From Oscillospiraceae bacterium (GTDB taxonomy: Bacteria; Bacillota; Clostridia; Oscillospirales; Oscillospiraceae), in NCBI GenBank assembly GCA_022800665.1, contig JAAWQS010000026.1, forward strand, positions 1-36,299: a stretch of 36,299 nt of DNA, in the 5' to 3' direction. A program made the position numbers and the translations under genes. Numbering within the stretch: position 1 is the first letter of the stretch; each line of letters opens with the position of its first letter. The notes below the pieces were generated by a model. The model did not search any database. It was not told where the DNA came from and saw only the letters and a list, made by a program, of their open reading frames with translations. This document shows, piece after piece, positions 1 through 8,004 of this stretch.

Positions 1-46
1 TCGCTTCTACTTCCTCGAAATATTCGACTATTTTCTGCTTTCCCAT
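1..46 (-). CDS. Possible N-terminus of a divergent gene running off the left edge
   Basis: An ATG on the minus strand opens 15 codons (MGKQKIVEYFEEVEA) before the window ends. It lies just downstream of a good minus-strand promoter (53-81), so something is probably transcribed leftward. The predicted transcription start falls almost on the ATG and no ribosome binding site is visible, so the mRNA would be leaderless, or the true start lies outside the window. Function cannot be assigned. Confidence 0.3.
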   Translation of the reverse strand, partial: MGKQKIVEYFEEVEA

Positions 47-52
47 TCTTCT

Positions 53-81
53 ATTATAGCTCGTTTTTATCCCTTTTGCAA
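53..81 (-). promoter_or_regulatory. Sigma-A-type promoter, leftward
   Basis: On the minus strand TTGCAA (76-81) and a perfect TATAAT (53-58) are separated by 17 bases. It diverges from the promoter at 115-143, with only about 33 bases between the two -35 boxes. Confidence 0.55.
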
Positions 82-114
82 AAATTGATTTCCGTGGCCA
101 AAATTTTTCCCATA

Positions 115-143
115 TTGCTAATTGCCCCTGTATCCGTTATAAT
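115..143 (+). promoter_or_regulatory. Sigma-A-type promoter of the phosphatase/YgiQ unit
   Basis: TTGCTA (115-120), a 17-base spacer and a perfect TATAAT (138-143). Predicted start is near 150, about 30 bases before the ATG at 180. Confidence 0.7.
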
Positions 144-179
144 AGAAGCAAACAAAATTATGAGCGAGGTTCCAGCCAT

Positions 180-1193
180 ATGACGACAAAAATTTTTCTG
201 GTCCGCCACGCGGAAGCGGAGGGCAATCTCTACCGCCTGGCCCACGGCCAATATGACAGCGCCATCACCCCCGGCGGCTACCGGCAGCTAGCCTATCTGC
301 GGGAACGGTTCCGCGGTGAGCGGATCGACGCCGTATACGGCAGCGACCTGACCCGGACCCATACCACCGCTTCCGCCATCTATGTCCCCAAGGGCCTGCC
401 CTTCCAGCCGGTTCCTCTGCTGCGGGAGCTGTGCCTGGGAGCGTGGGAGCAGATGTCGTGGGGTGAAATCCTGCGTATGGACCGGCAGATGTACATAGAT
501 TTCAACAAGCGTCCGGACCTGTGGCACGCGGACCATGCGGAGACCTTTGCCCAGGTCCGGGACCGGATGCTGGAGGCCTTGCGGACCATCGCGGCGGCGC
601 ATCCCGGCGGCACGGTGGCGGCAGTCAGCCACGGAGCCGCACTGCGCACGCTGCTGGGTACCCTGCAGGGGCTGAGTCTGGAGGAGATCGGCTGCACCGG
701 ACATGGAGACAACACCGCTGTTTCTCTGGTGGAGGCGGAGGGGGACGCCATGCGCGTGGTTTTCCGGGATGACGCCTCCCATGTTCCGGCCAGCGCGTCC
801 ACGTTCCGCCGCCAGAGCTGGCACAAGGATGACGCCGCTACTGAACCGGGCCTGTGGTATGACACGGTCCAGGAGGATGAAAACAGCCGGACGGCTATTG
901 CAATGCTGGACGAGGAGAAGGCGGGCAGCTTTTCCGTGGCGCTGGCCCCGGACGCCCTGCGGATAACGGACTATCAGATTCTGCCCCAGTTCCGGGGCAA
1001 GGGCTACGGCGTACAGCTGCTGGGACAGGCGGTGCAGTTCGCCAGAAAGCACGGCAGGGACAGGCTCGCCCTCACCTGCGGCGCACCGTTGGACGGCTAT
1101 TTCAAACGCTATGGCTTCCAGGCTGCGGAGACAGGGGATGGGCTGGCGCTGGATATCCGGCCAGTCATCCGAGAGATTCCAGAGCTTTCGTAA
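180..1193 (+). CDS. Histidine phosphatase fused to a GNAT acetyltransferase domain
   Basis: 337 residues in two domains. Residues 1 to about 195 form a histidine phosphatase (phosphoglycerate-mutase superfamily) domain: the RH motif at 9-10 (phospho-accepting His10), Arg59 in the DLTRT segment, Glu83, and second catalytic His151 in the VSHG motif. Residues about 235-325 look like a GNAT N-acetyltransferase: beta strand SFSVAL, then the acetyl-CoA loop PQFRGKGYG (269-277) and a terminal YFKRYGF segment typical of GNATs. Stand-alone histidine phosphatases are usually 190-240 residues, so the extra 100 residues are a real fusion in one continuous frame. Substrates of both halves are unknown. It precedes the radical SAM gene by 15 bases with a strong Shine-Dalgarno, so the two are co-transcribed. 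Start chosen at ATG 180 because the RH motif follows directly. Confidence 0.88.
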   Translation: MTTKIFLVRHAEAEGNLYRLAHGQYDSAITPGGYRQLAYLRERFRGERIDAVYGSDLTRTHTTASAIYVPKGLPFQPVPLLRELCLGAWEQMSWGEILRMDRQMYIDFNKRPDLWHADHAETFAQVRDRMLEALRTIAAAHPGGTVAAVSHGAALRTLLGTLQGLSLEEIGCTGHGDNTAVSLVEAEGDAMRVVFRDDASHVPASASTFRRQSWHKDDAATEPGLWYDTVQEDENSRTAIAMLDEEKAGSFSVALAPDALRITDYQILPQFRGKGYGVQLLGQAVQFARKHGRDRLALTCGAPLDGYFKRYGFQAAETGDGLALDIRPVIREIPELS

Positions 1194-1208
1194 AAAGGAG
1201 GACGGGCC

Positions 1209-3110
1209 ATGACGACCTTTGATTTCCTGCCGGTCAGCAAGGCGGATATGGAGGCGCGGGGCTGGTGGTACTACGACTTTCTTGTCGTCACCGCCGACGC
1301 CTACGTGGACCACCCCAGCTTCGGCACGGCCATCATCGCACGGGTATTGGAGGCGGACCACTACCGTGTGGCAGTCCTGGCGCAGCCGGACTGGCACAGC
1401 GCCGGGGATTTTCTCGCCATGGGTAAGCCCCGGTACGGCGTCCTGATTGGCGGCGGCAATATCGACTCCATGGTGGCCCACTACACCGCCGCCAAAAAAC
1501 GCCGGTCCACCGACGCCTACAGCCCCGGAAACCGCATGGGCCTGCGGCCCGACCGGCCCACCATCGTCTATGCCAACCGGGCCAGAGAGGCGTTTCCGGA
1601 CACGCCCATTGTCATCGGCGGTCTGGAGGCCAGCCTCCGCCGCTTTGCCCACTACGACTACTGGGACGACAAAGTCCGCCGGTCCATCCTCTTTGACGCC
1701 CAGGCGGATTTGCTGGTCTACGGCATGGGGGAGCGGGCGACGCGGGCGATTGCGGAGCGTCTGGCAAAGGGGGAGCCTGTCGGACGGCTGACGGACATCC
1801 GGGGTACCGCCTATGGGGTGAAGGAGCCGCAGTGCGCCTTTGAAGCGGTCTCCGTGCCGTCCTTTGAGCAAGTCTGCGCAGATAAGCGGGACTACGCCGC
1901 CGCCACACAAACAGAGTATGAGGAGCACGACGCCATCCGTGGCCGGGCCGTACTGCAGCGGCATGGAGACCGGACGCTGGTGGTGAACCCGCCGGCGATG
2001 CCCCTGAACCGGGAGGAGCTGGCTTTTGTAGCCGGTCTGCCCTACGTCCGGGAGGTCCACCCCATGTATGACGCCCAGGGCGGCGTGGCGGCTATTGAGG
2101 AGGTGCGGTTTTCGGTCACGCACAACCGGGGCTGCTTCGGCGGGTGCAATTTCTGCTCCCTGGCTTTCCATCAGGGCCGCATGGTCACTTCCCGAAGCCA
2201 CGAAAGCGTGGTGCGGGAGGTAGAGGGGTTTGTCCGGGACCCGAAGTTCAAGGGCTATGTCCACGATGTGGGCGGGCCGTCGGCAAATTTCCGCCACACC
2301 TCCTGCAAACAGCAGGTGAAAAACGGCATGTGCAAAAACCGGTCCTGCCTGGCCCCCGCGCCCTGCAAAAATCTGGACCCCAGCCACAGCGACTATCTGG
2401 CGCTGCTGCGGAAGGTCCGGGCCATACCCGGCGTTAAAAAAGTGTTTATCCGCAGCGGCATCCGGTATGACTATATGCTGGCGGAGAAAAACAGCGAATT
2501 CTTTGCGGAGCTTGTCAAACACCATATCTCCGGACAGCTGAAAGTAGCTCCGGAACACTGCTCCGCGCAAGTGCTGGACTACATGGGCAAACCGCATTTT
2601 GACGTGTATGAGAGATTCCGGGATAAGTACCAGCGGCTGAACCAGCGGTACGGTCTGGAGCAGTATCTGGTGCCGTATCTGATGAGTTCCCATCCTGGCT
2701 GCACCCTCAATGATGCGGTGGATTTAGCGGTATTTTTGAACAAAACGGGACGGCAGCCGGAGCAGGTGCAGGATTTTTACCCCACGCCGGGTACTTTATC
2801 CACCTGCATGTGGTATACGGGGCTTGACCCGCGGACTATGGAGCCGGTCTATGTGGCTAAAAGTCCCCACGACAAGGCCCTGCAGCGGGCGTTGCTGCAA
2901 TGGAAAAGACCGGAGATGCGGCGGCTTGTGGTCGAGGCCCTGCACCGGGCGGGCCGGGAGGATTTGATCGGCTATGGGAAAGACTGCCTGATCCGGCCCC
3001 TCCACAGCAGCCGGGGACCGGAGGATAAACGGGACACGAAGAAGAAACCGGCAAAGTCCGCGCGGGAACAGAGGCAGGAGCGTAAGCCCCGCAGGAGTTC
3101 GCGGCATTAG
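1209..3110 (+). CDS. YgiQ family radical SAM protein
   Basis: 633 residues, normal length for YgiQ/UPF0313. An N-terminal cobalamin-binding-like region (about 20-180, with a conserved VIGGLEASLRRFAHYDYWDD stretch) precedes the radical SAM core. The 4Fe-4S ligands are Cys309, Cys313 and Cys316 in the CxxxCxxC motif. The C-terminal domain contains the DVGGPSANFR and PGTLSTCMWYTG signatures, and a Lys/Arg-rich tail (about 600-633) closes the protein. Family members are predicted to cleave SAM and modify a substrate that remains unknown. The start is supported by an AAAGGAGG Shine-Dalgarno 9 bases upstream. The neighbour upstream is the phosphatase/GNAT fusion. Confidence 0.93.
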   Translation: MTTFDFLPVSKADMEARGWWYYDFLVVTADAYVDHPSFGTAIIARVLEADHYRVAVLAQPDWHSAGDFLAMGKPRYGVLIGGGNIDSMVAHYTAAKKRRSTDAYSPGNRMGLRPDRPTIVYANRAREAFPDTPIVIGGLEASLRRFAHYDYWDDKVRRSILFDAQADLLVYGMGERATRAIAERLAKGEPVGRLTDIRGTAYGVKEPQCAFEAVSVPSFEQVCADKRDYAAATQTEYEEHDAIRGRAVLQRHGDRTLVVNPPAMPLNREELAFVAGLPYVREVHPMYDAQGGVAAIEEVRFSVTHNRGCFGGCNFCSLAFHQGRMVTSRSHESVVREVEGFVRDPKFKGYVHDVGGPSANFRHTSCKQQVKNGMCKNRSCLAPAPCKNLDPSHSDYLALLRKVRAIPGVKKVFIRSGIRYDYMLAEKNSEFFAELVKHHISGQLKVAPEHCSAQVLDYMGKPHFDVYERFRDKYQRLNQRYGLEQYLVPYLMSSHPGCTLNDAVDLAVFLNKTGRQPEQVQDFYPTPGTLSTCMWYTGLDPRTMEPVYVAKSPHDKALQRALLQWKRPEMRRLVVEALHRAGREDLIGYGKDCLIRPLHSSRGPEDKRDTKKKPAKSAREQRQERKPRRSSRH

Positions 3111-3144
3111 TGCGCTATCATATTGACACTAGGATGCCGGCAAA

Positions 3145-3351
3145 ATGCCGAATGCTCCGCATAAAAATCCGCAGTATAGTCTGCGTATTCTATCCCAGGC
3201 AATGGATAAACTGAAATATATAGCGGACCGGAACGGGCGGTCCGCCAACAAAGAAATTGAACAGCTGATTTTACGGCATATTGAAGCCTGGGAAAAGGCA
3301 CATGGCCCGATCCTCTTTGACGACGGTTTCATTCCTCGTTCCCGATCCTAG
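3145..3351 (+). CDS. Arc-like ribbon-helix-helix protein
   Basis: 68 residues. The segment [36 protein letters not shown] (split here as a beta strand at 11-16, helix 18-29, turn NGRS, helix 33-47) matches the Arc/MetJ ribbon-helix-helix pattern: a short strand contacting DNA followed by two helices that form the dimer. Start is ATG 3145 with AGGATG eight bases upstream. It could be an autonomous small regulator; no operator can be identified. It sits in the same orientation between ygiQ and rnhA. Confidence 0.65.
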   Translation: MPNAPHKNPQYSLRILSQAMDKLKYIADRNGRSANKEIEQLILRHIEAWEKAHGPILFDDGFIPRSRS

Positions 3352-3382
3352 CAAAGTCAAACAAAATGATTGGAGCATCATC

Positions 3383-3826
3383 ATGAAAACAATCACCATC
3401 TACACCGACGGGGCTTGTTCCGGCAACCCCGGCCCCGGCGGCTGGGGAGCAATCCTGCAATACGGAGAGCACACAAAGGAGATGTCCGGCGGGGAAAAAC
3501 AGACCACCAACAACCGGATGGAGCTGACCGGGGTGATCCGCGCCCTGCAAGCTCTGAAGGAACCGTGCATAGTGGAGCTGTACTCAGACAGCAAGTACGT
3601 GATTGACGCCTTAGAGAAGGGCTGGGCCAAGGGCTGGCGGGCCAGGGGCTGGGTCAAGAGCGACAAAAAACCGGCCCTGAATCCGGACCTGTGGGAGATT
3701 CTGCTGGACCTGTGCGCGGTGCATCAGGTGCGTACCCACTGGGTCAAGGGCCATGCGGAGAATCCGTTCAACAACCGCTGTGACCAGCTGGCGGTAGGGG
3801 AGTGGCAGAAGTTAAAGGAAGAATAA
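3383..3826 (+). CDS. rnhA: Ribonuclease HI
   Basis: 147 residues, full length for bacterial RNase HI, which degrades the RNA strand of RNA-DNA hybrids (Okazaki primers, R-loops) in the cytoplasm. The catalytic set is complete: Asp9 in [16 protein letters not shown], Glu47 in NNRMELTG, Asp69 in YSDSKY, His124 in WVKGH and Asp134. The basic-protrusion helix [10 protein letters not shown], which binds the hybrid, is present. An upstream in-frame ATG exists at 3281, but start 3383 is chosen because a GGAG lies 8-9 bases before it and family homology begins exactly there. Confidence 0.96.
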   Translation: MKTITIYTDGACSGNPGPGGWGAILQYGEHTKEMSGGEKQTTNNRMELTGVIRALQALKEPCIVELYSDSKYVIDALEKGWAKGWRARGWVKSDKKPALNPDLWEILLDLCAVHQVRTHWVKGHAENPFNNRCDQLAVGEWQKLKEE

Positions 3827-3985
3827 AACATTTTCTGCCTTTTTCAGGAAAAAATGGAACAGAGTTCATAATTTGTTTACAGCGATTTCATGATTTCTTC
3901 TTAAAGATACAGTAATATTACAGTCAGCAAAGGGGTAATACCCGATGCGATTTCTCCCTCCTAAAACACACACAACACACACCAG

Positions 3986-4013
3986 GAAGCCCTGCCAGTA
4001 CCGGCGGGGCTTC
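3986..4013. terminator. Hairpin terminator between convergent rnhA and trxB
   Basis: GAAGCCCTGCC (3986-3996) pairs with GGCGGGGCTTC (4003-4013) through one G-T wobble, with a 6-base loop. The T content following on the plus strand is modest (TTGGTTT). Its position between the converging gene ends suggests it serves both. The rest of 3827-4041 holds no clear gene; see the finding on the His/Thr mini-ORF at 3945. Confidence 0.6.
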
Positions 4014-4041
4014 TTGGTTTACAGGGCCGGTCCGCCCTGGG

Positions 4042-4977
4042 CTACTGCTGTAAAAAACGACTGGCCTGGATGGCGGCAATGGCTCCATCGGCGGCGGCTG
4101 TCACCGCCTGCCGCACGTTTTTGGCCCGGATATCCCCCGCGGCATATACCCCCGGCAGATTGGTACACATATTTTCATCCGTCCTGATATAGCCGTTCTC
4201 CATGTCCAGCATCCCCTCGAACAGCTGGGAGTTGGGCAGGTAGCCGATAAAAGCGAACAGACCCAGCATACCGTCCGCCTGGCTCGCTTCTATGGACGTC
4301 AGCGCACCGGTTTTTACGTTTTTGACCGTGACCTTGCTTAACGCACCGCCGCCGTCCAGCCGCTGCACCACGCTGTCCCAGAGGAAGGTAATCTTCGGCT
4401 CTGAAAAGACCTTGTCCTGAATAGACTGCGCTGCCCGCAGCCGGTCCCGGCGGTGGATGACGGTCACTCTGCGGGCGAATTTCGCCAGGTGTAACGCCTC
4501 CTCTGCCGCGCTGTCGCCGCCGCCTGCCACGCATACCTCCAGACCGCGGAAAAAGGGCGCGTCGCAGGTGGCGCAGAAGGAGAGGCCCCGGCCTGTGAAT
4601 TGCGCCTCGTTCTCGCAGCCGATGGGCCGGGGATGGGCTCCGGCGGCAATGATAACCGCTTTGGCCCGGTAGGTTCCATACAGGCCGGCCAGCGCCTTGA
4701 CGCTGCCGTCCAGCTCTGCGGACTGAATGGTGTCCGAACAGCGGTCCGCGCCGAAACGCGCCGCCTGTTCCGCCATGCGGGCGGCTAAACTGACGCCCGT
4801 TTCTCCGGCGGCGGTCTGGCCGGGATAGTTCTCCACATCGCTGGAGAGGGAAATCTGTCCGCCGTCCTGCCCCTTTTCCAGAATGAGTGTGCGCAGGCCG
4901 CCCCGGCCCGCATACAGTCCGGCGGTCAGACCCGCAGGCCCGGCCCCCAGGATGATGACGTCATATATTTCGTGCAT
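4042..4977 (-). CDS. trxB: Thioredoxin-disulfide reductase (TrxB-like)
   Basis: 311 residues. An FAD-dependent oxidoreductase of the low-Mr thioredoxin reductase family, which passes NADPH electrons to thioredoxin. Seen in order: FAD-binding GAGPAG (11-16), redox-active CATC (Cys135/Cys138, followed by DAPFF), NADPH-binding GGGDSA (152-157), the HRRDRLRA loop (175-182) and the second FAD motif GVYAAGDIR (276-284). Start 4977 is set by AAGGAG about nine bases upstream; a 29-codon in-frame extension lacks a binding site. It is divergent from acsB. Family members in anaerobes can use ferredoxin instead of NADPH; the intact GGGDSA and HRRDR motifs favour NADPH here. Confidence 0.93.
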   Translation of the reverse strand: MHEIYDVIILGAGPAGLTAGLYAGRGGLRTLILEKGQDGGQISLSSDVENYPGQTAAGETGVSLAARMAEQAARFGADRCSDTIQSAELDGSVKALAGLYGTYRAKAVIIAAGAHPRPIGCENEAQFTGRGLSFCATCDAPFFRGLEVCVAGGGDSAAEEALHLAKFARRVTVIHRRDRLRAAQSIQDKVFSEPKITFLWDSVVQRLDGGGALSKVTVKNVKTGALTSIEASQADGMLGLFAFIGYLPNSQLFEGMLDMENGYIRTDENMCTNLPGVYAAGDIRAKNVRQAVTAAADGAIAAIQASRFLQQ

Positions 4978-5073
4978 GTGCTGGTTTCTCCTTCCTGACC
5001 GGCAGAATAGACGCCGGTTTTCTCCATCCCCTCCAGGGGGATAAAATTTTTTTCCGGTTGTCACGAAAAAGAC

Positions 5074-5102
5074 TATACAAATCCGCCTTTGTTTGGTATA
5101 TT
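5074..5102 (+). promoter_or_regulatory. Probable extended -10 promoter of acsB
   Basis: TATACA (5074-5079), 17 bases, TATATT (5097-5102) preceded by the extended -10 dinucleotide in TGG. The untranslated leader of about 45 bases is T-rich and ends in an AGGAGG Shine-Dalgarno. Confidence 0.5.
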
Positions 5103-5152
5103 GAGTATAAGCATTTTTTTCACTTTTATTTTTAGCAGGAGGTTGTTACTTT

Positions 5153-7282
5153 ATGAGTGCATTGACTGATCTGATCTATGCCGGTTCCAACGCCGTGGCG
5201 GGCCTGACGGAACAAGCCGTCAACGACGCCATTGCCGCCAACGGCGCCGACACCCCTGTCGCTTTCCCTGACACCGCCTATTTCTTTCCCACAATCTATG
5301 CCGCTACCGGCGTGAAAGTGAAGACGCTGGGCGATCTGCCCGCCTGCGTGGGCGTCCTCAAGAGCCTGATTACCAATCAGGACGATCTGGGCCAGGCGTT
5401 GAATGCCGGTCTGGCAACCGCCGTGGGCGCGGAGATTATTGAGGGCCTGAAATACCTGGGCGGCGGTAATCCCTACGAGTCGGACTCCGGCATTGGCTTT
5501 GTGCCGGACCCCGTTATCCGCTCCCTGGGCGTGCCTCTGGTCACAGGCGATATCCCCGGCGTCGCCGTGGTACTGGGCAAAGCCGATGCGGCGGCGGACG
5601 TGGCAAAGGTGGTCAAGGACTACCAGTCCAAGGGCATTCTGACGTTTATGATCGGGGACTGCATTGAGCAGGCTCTGGAGCAGGGCGTGAAAATGGGCCT
5701 TGAGCTACGGGTGGTGCCTCTGGGCCACGATGTAACCAGCGTCATCCATGTAGTGACGGTGGCAATCCGCGCAGCGCTGATCTTCGGCAATATCCAGGCC
5801 GGCGACCTGGCCGGACTGCTGGCCTATACAAAGGAACGTGTACCCGCCTACGTCAACACCTTCGGCGCACTGAGCGAAGTGGTGGTCTCCGCCGGTGCCG
5901 GAGCCATTGCGCTGGGCTTCCCCGTGATTGTGGACCAGGATATCGGCGATCTCCAGGTCCCCGGCGCACTGGAGACCGTCACCAACCACGACGAAACGGC
6001 GAAACATTCTTTAGCTATGCGGAATATCAAGATCAAGGTGAAGGAGCTGCCCATTCCCGTGGCCTTCGCCGCCGCCTTCGAGGGCGAGATTATCCGCAAG
6101 GCCGACATGAAGGTGGAATTCTGGTCCAGCAAAAACACCACCTGCGAGCTGGTGACTACCCGGCAGATGGACGAGGTGGAGGACCACAAGATTACCGTTG
6201 ACGGTCCGGACATCGACAGCGGCGATGCGGAATACGCCCTGGCAACCTACATTGAGGTTGCAGGCGCAAAGATGCAGAAGGATTTTGAATCTGTCATCGA
6301 ACGGAAGATTCACGCTTGGTTCAACTATATGGAGGGCGTCATGCACACCGGCCAGCGGAATCAGTTCCGTATCCGCATTTCTAACGACGCCTTTGACAAG
6401 GGCCTGCGGATGAAGCACTTCGGCGAAGTTCTGTACAACATGATTATGGACGAATTCGACGCCGTTGTGGACAAATGCCAGGTCACGCTGGTCACTGACC
6501 CGGAGAAGGCTGCAAAGATTCTGAAGGAAGAGGCCATGCCCGCCTACAATGCCAGGGACGACCGCCTCAGCTCCATGACCGACGAGAGCGTGGAGCAGTT
6601 CTATACCTGTATTCTGTGCCAGAGCTTCGCCCCCAGCCACTGCTGTGTGGTGACGCCGGAACGGCTGGGCCTGTGCGGTGCGGTGAGCTGGCTGGACGCA
6701 AAAGCCACCAAGGAGCTCAATGACGCCGGTCCCTGCCAGCCCATCAGCAAGGAGGGCTGCACCGACGAGAGGAAGGGCTACTATCCGGATGTGGACCGGA
6801 TGGTCCACGCCGCTACCCAGGGCGCGGTGGAGCATGTGAGCCTGTACTCCATTATGGAGGACCCCATGACCTCCTGCGGCTGCTTTGAGTGCATCTGCGG
6901 TATTGAACCCATTTCCAACGGCCTTGTCATCTGCAACCGCGAGTTCAAAGGCATGACGCCTACCGGCATGACCTTCGGAGAGCTGGCCTCCATGACCGGC
7001 GGCGGTGTGCAGACCCCCGGCTTTATGGGCCATGGACGGCACTTTATTTCCAGTAAGAAGTTTGCCGCCGCGGAGGGTGGTATTTCCAGAATCGTCTGGA
7101 TGCCCAAGGAACTGAAGGACGATGTGTCCGCACGGCTGAACCAGACCGCCAAGGAGCTGCTTGGGATTGATAATTTCTGCGATATGGTCGGCGACGAGAC
7201 CATCACTACAGACCCGGAGGAGCTGCTGACCTTCCTCACCGAGAAGGGACACCCCGTGCTGCAGCTGTCCCCGCTGATGTAA
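5153..7282 (+). CDS. acsB: Acetyl-CoA synthase, ACS/CODH complex alpha/beta subunit
   Basis: 709 residues against 729 for the Moorella enzyme. It joins CO, the methyl group of the corrinoid protein and CoA into acetyl-CoA in the Wood-Ljungdahl pathway. The Ni-Ni-[4Fe4S] A-cluster ligands are all present with a constant offset of 20 from Moorella numbering as I recall it: Cys486, Cys489, Cys498 and Cys508 (CILCQSFAPSHCC and RLGLCG), and the Cys575-Gly576-Cys577 motif that holds the distal nickel. The N-terminal half (about 1-300) is the CODH-contacting region, the middle 300-480 the linker and corrinoid-contact domain. No CODH (acsA/cooS), corrinoid protein (acsCD), methyltransferase (acsE) or maturation factor (cooC/acsF) occurs in this window. 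Start ATG 5153 has AGGAGG upstream. Downstream comes a 446-base non-coding block rather than further pathway genes. Confidence 0.95.
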   Translation: MSALTDLIYAGSNAVAGLTEQAVNDAIAANGADTPVAFPDTAYFFPTIYAATGVKVKTLGDLPACVGVLKSLITNQDDLGQALNAGLATAVGAEIIEGLKYLGGGNPYESDSGIGFVPDPVIRSLGVPLVTGDIPGVAVVLGKADAAADVAKVVKDYQSKGILTFMIGDCIEQALEQGVKMGLELRVVPLGHDVTSVIHVVTVAIRAALIFGNIQAGDLAGLLAYTKERVPAYVNTFGALSEVVVSAGAGAIALGFPVIVDQDIGDLQVPGALETVTNHDETAKHSLAMRNIKIKVKELPIPVAFAAAFEGEIIRKADMKVEFWSSKNTTCELVTTRQMDEVEDHKITVDGPDIDSGDAEYALATYIEVAGAKMQKDFESVIERKIHAWFNYMEGVMHTGQRNQFRIRISNDAFDKGLRMKHFGEVLYNMIMDEFDAVVDKCQVTLVTDPEKAAKILKEEAMPAYNARDDRLSSMTDESVEQFYTCILCQSFAPSHCCVVTPERLGLCGAVSWLDAKATKELNDAGPCQPISKEGCTDERKGYYPDVDRMVHAATQGAVEHVSLYSIMEDPMTSCGCFECICGIEPISNGLVICNREFKGMTPTGMTFGELASMTGGGVQTPGFMGHGRHFISSKKFAAAEGGISRIVWMPKELKDDVSARLNQTAKELLGIDNFCDMVGDETITTDPEELLTFLTEKGHPVLQLSPLM

Positions 7283-7315
7283 TCTTATAGCCAACAGTAA
7301 AAACAAAAGGCCGTG

Positions 7316-7580
7316 TAAGCCCTCTCAGCCAGCCTGCGGCTGACAGTTCCCCCTAAAGGGGGAGCCAAGAACAACTGCCAAGGGGTTCTGGAAGTGCGGC
7401 AGCCGTGGCGGTTAGCCTCAATAGAACAATGCTAGACTAAGCTAGCCGTTCGGGTGCGAGCCGGACGGCTAGCGCGCTGTTGCGGTCAGTAGAACTGCCG
7501 TCAGCGCTGCAAAGACCAAGGTCGGTAGCGCCTGGAGAAGTTCTTTCTTCCACATCCCCCCTTTCTATGGGGGAGAATTG
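7316..7580. repeat. Hairpin-rich intergenic block, possible miniature repeat element
   Basis: The gap 7283-7728 has no supportable gene. It opens with two adjacent hairpins, TCAGCC/GGCTGA (7325-7343) and TCCCCC-TAAA-GGGGGA (7348-7363), and closes with a second TCCCCC/GGGGGA hairpin (7555-7574). A 13-bp stem, GCTAGCCGTTCGG with CCGGACGGCTAGC (7441-7473), lies in the middle. From memory, the left-end pattern (CCCTCTCAG followed by a small stem and a five-C/five-G hairpin) resembles intergenic repeats common in Oscillospiraceae. A structured RNA downstream of acsB is the alternative. Confidence 0.45.
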
Positions 7581-7682
7581 CTAACCGGCATTATGTAACA
7601 GCCGCCCGTCGGGTTTATTCCCCGATTGCGGAAATCGCGTCATTTTCCCAGATTGTTTTCCAGAAGTAATAAATAAAACCAG

Positions 7683-7715
7683 AGGCCCCGGCTGTCAGAT
7701 GTACAGCCGGGGCCT
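7683..7715 (-). terminator. Intrinsic terminator of the YtxH-like gene
   Basis: On the minus strand AGGCCCCGGCTGT pairs perfectly over 13 bp with ACAGCCGGGGCCT (7-base loop), followed by a T-rich run, CTGGTTTTATTTATT. Confidence 0.85.
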
Positions 7716-7728
7716 GGGACTGTCCGCA

Positions 7729-7902
7729 TTACTGCCCCAGTGTGTTTTTGACGGATGCTGCGGCGGAATCCACCACGTCGGTTACAGTCTGCATCGCCTT
7801 ACCGGCGGTGGTGTGCCTGCCCTGGCTGGTGTGCAGGACTAAGTCCGCTACCGCGCCGGCTGCCGCACCGAAAAGCATTCCTTTGACAAATCCATATTGC
7901 AT
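7729..7902 (-). CDS. Small YtxH-like protein, 57 residues
   Basis: A short gene that a 60-residue length filter would miss. The protein starts MQYGFVKGMLFGAAAGAVAD, a glycine/alanine-rich hydrophobic segment (about 4-23), followed by a polar amphipathic stretch with AMQTVTDVVDSAAASVKNTLGQ character at 37-57. This layout (a GxxxGA-type membrane-touching helix and an alanine-rich amphipathic helix) resembles YtxH/gas-vesicle-like small proteins, whose role is unknown and often stress-linked. Support for translation: an AAGGAGGAATG Shine-Dalgarno region directly upstream and a strong terminator 14 bases after the stop codon. Confidence 0.75.
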   Translation of the reverse strand: MQYGFVKGMLFGAAAGAVADLVLHTSQGRHTTAGKAMQTVTDVVDSAAASVKNTLGQ

Positions 7903-8004
7903 TTCTCATTCCTCCTTCCGGCTGACTGTAGTATAACCGATGTCCGATAAATTACGCCTCCGCCCGGGCATTTTTATGCTTTGCTATTTTTTTCCACCTG
8001 CCTG

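Noticed and set aside
288..2693. Open minus-strand frame of 801 codons opposite the phosphatase and ygiQ genes
   Set aside because: It is antisense to two genes with complete motifs, has no recognisable domain or binding site, and is an effect of GC-rich codon use.
7441..7473. tRNA or intrinsic terminator reading of the 13-bp stem
   Set aside because: No cloverleaf, no CCA end and no T-tract; kept only as part of the repeat block.
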